A stretch of 64,000 nt of DNA, taken from positions 62,001 to 126,000 of the forward strand of contig JAUHYW010000015.1 in assembly GCA_030426085.1 (NCBI GenBank), written 5' to 3'. The notes below the pieces were generated by a model that was not told the DNA's origin, did no database searches, and worked only from the letters and a program-made list of their open reading frames with translations. This DNA is from a bacterium. GTDB lineage: Bacteria > Myxococcota_A > Bradymonadia > UBA7976 > UBA1532. Positions 63,783 through 64,000 of the stretch are shown here, in pieces (positions within the stretch are counted from its first letter, which is position 1; every line of letters begins with the position of its first letter). Position numbers and translations under genes: made by a program.

Positions 63783-63864
63783 GGGCGGCCTCCCGATCGT
63801 GGCGCGGGGACTGTACGGCAATCGCCACCCGCCGGATACACCCCCGCGGCGGAGCATCGCTGCC

Positions 63865-63886
63865 CATGACACCCCGGCGTGTCATG
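63865..63886. promoter_or_regulatory. Inverted repeat CATGACAC-N6-GTGTCATG
   Basis: Perfect 8-base arms separated by 6 bases, 83 bases upstream of the start of the gene at 63782 and 88 bases before the possible plus-strand start at 63974. Spacing and symmetry suit a dimeric repressor or activator site. A further TGTCA occurs at about 63906-63910. Confidence 0.45.
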
Positions 63887-63973
63887 CCGCTGGCCAGCGA
63901 GCGGTATGTCAAAAGTGGTCTACTGCCATCGGTCTCTGCCCGCGACGCGCTCTCCGCTGCCCGGGGGCATGGG

Positions 63974-64000
63974 ATGCTGACGGACTTGCACCCCTGGTGG
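63974..64000 (+). CDS. Possible 5' end of a plus-strand gene leaving the window
   Basis: ATG at 63974 opens a frame (MLTDLHPWW) to the window edge, after a GGGGG run about 8 bases upstream and downstream of the palindrome at 63865-63886. Only nine codons are visible, so product and even reality are unknown. Confidence 0.3.

Overview
The window is chromosomal DNA from a very GC-rich bacterium (by eye well above 70% GC; third codon positions almost all G or C). The gene content points to Myxococcota, although no ribosomal RNA or other phylogenetic marker is present to prove it. The signs are four Hanks-type Ser/Thr kinases, one of them fused to a formylglycine-generating-enzyme-like domain; proteins with MopE-type 'DDDCDG' repeats; what looks like an internal MYXO-CTERM sorting tail; thrombospondin-3/OmpA surface proteins; PEGA proteins; a caspase-like protease; and an NtrC-type regulator. 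Outer-membrane machinery (TonB receptor, TonB, OmpA, lipoproteins) shows a diderm. I see no rRNA, tRNA, transposase, integrase, CRISPR array or phage gene.

Layout. 1-1.2 kb: the 5' part of a TrkH potassium transporter. 1.3-7.2 kb: a signalling block of a PAS histidine kinase, two related single-domain receivers transcribed divergently, a PAS-like protein coupled to a Ser/Thr kinase, and a second Ser/Thr kinase transcribed divergently across 560 bp of repeat-bearing intergenic DNA. 7.4-13.0 kb: poly-gamma-glutamate genes pgsB, pgsC and a third membrane gene, followed by an NtrB/NtrC-like pair. 13.1-16.7 kb: RlmKL split into two genes in reversed order (RlmK part, then RlmL part with a long RGG-like tail), then a metallophosphoesterase. 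16.7-24.3 kb: kinase-FGE fusion, convergent caspase-like protein, and a 1189-residue protein in which a MopE-type protein with a MYXO-CTERM-like tail is joined in frame to a complete OmpA-type surface protein. 24.5-27.5 kb: four envelope genes of little-known function, including a tandem paralogue pair. 27.6-34.7 kb: TatD, a phosphotransferase, a zinc-ribbon Ser/Thr kinase, a giant MopE/RCC1 lipoprotein and a small lipoprotein.

34.7-45.7 kb is one coherent import locus. A siderophore-type ABC transporter (ATPase, two permeases, binding protein) is divergent from a TonB-dependent receptor, which heads a tightly overlapping operon for a complete TonB2-type energiser (DUF3450-like protein, TtpC-like, ExbB, ExbD, TonB, TPR protein). 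45.7-49.5 kb: a protein with a 2-oxoglutarate-oxygenase-like residue pattern and a hybrid histidine kinase. 49.7-56.9 kb: a branched-chain-amino-acid-type (Liv) ABC transporter with an acyl-CoA synthetase gene inside the operon; a 364-bp repeat-rich, compositionally unusual gap sits between the synthetase and the permeases. 57-64 kb: ECF sigma factor with an NrsF-like membrane partner, alanine racemase, a membrane protein, an unusual lipoyl-domain/PurE-like fusion coupled to a CPBP membrane protease, FolC, and a DUF2064 glycosyltransferase-like protein.

Most operons use 1- or 4-base start/stop overlaps (ATGA, GTGA, TGATG), which I used to choose many GTG starts. The best candidates for new biology are the lipoyl-PurE fusion (60.2-61.9 kb), the internal sorting-signal junction in the 1189-residue surface protein (22.5 kb), the split reversed rlmK/rlmL pair with an RGG tail, and the kinase-FGE/caspase pair.
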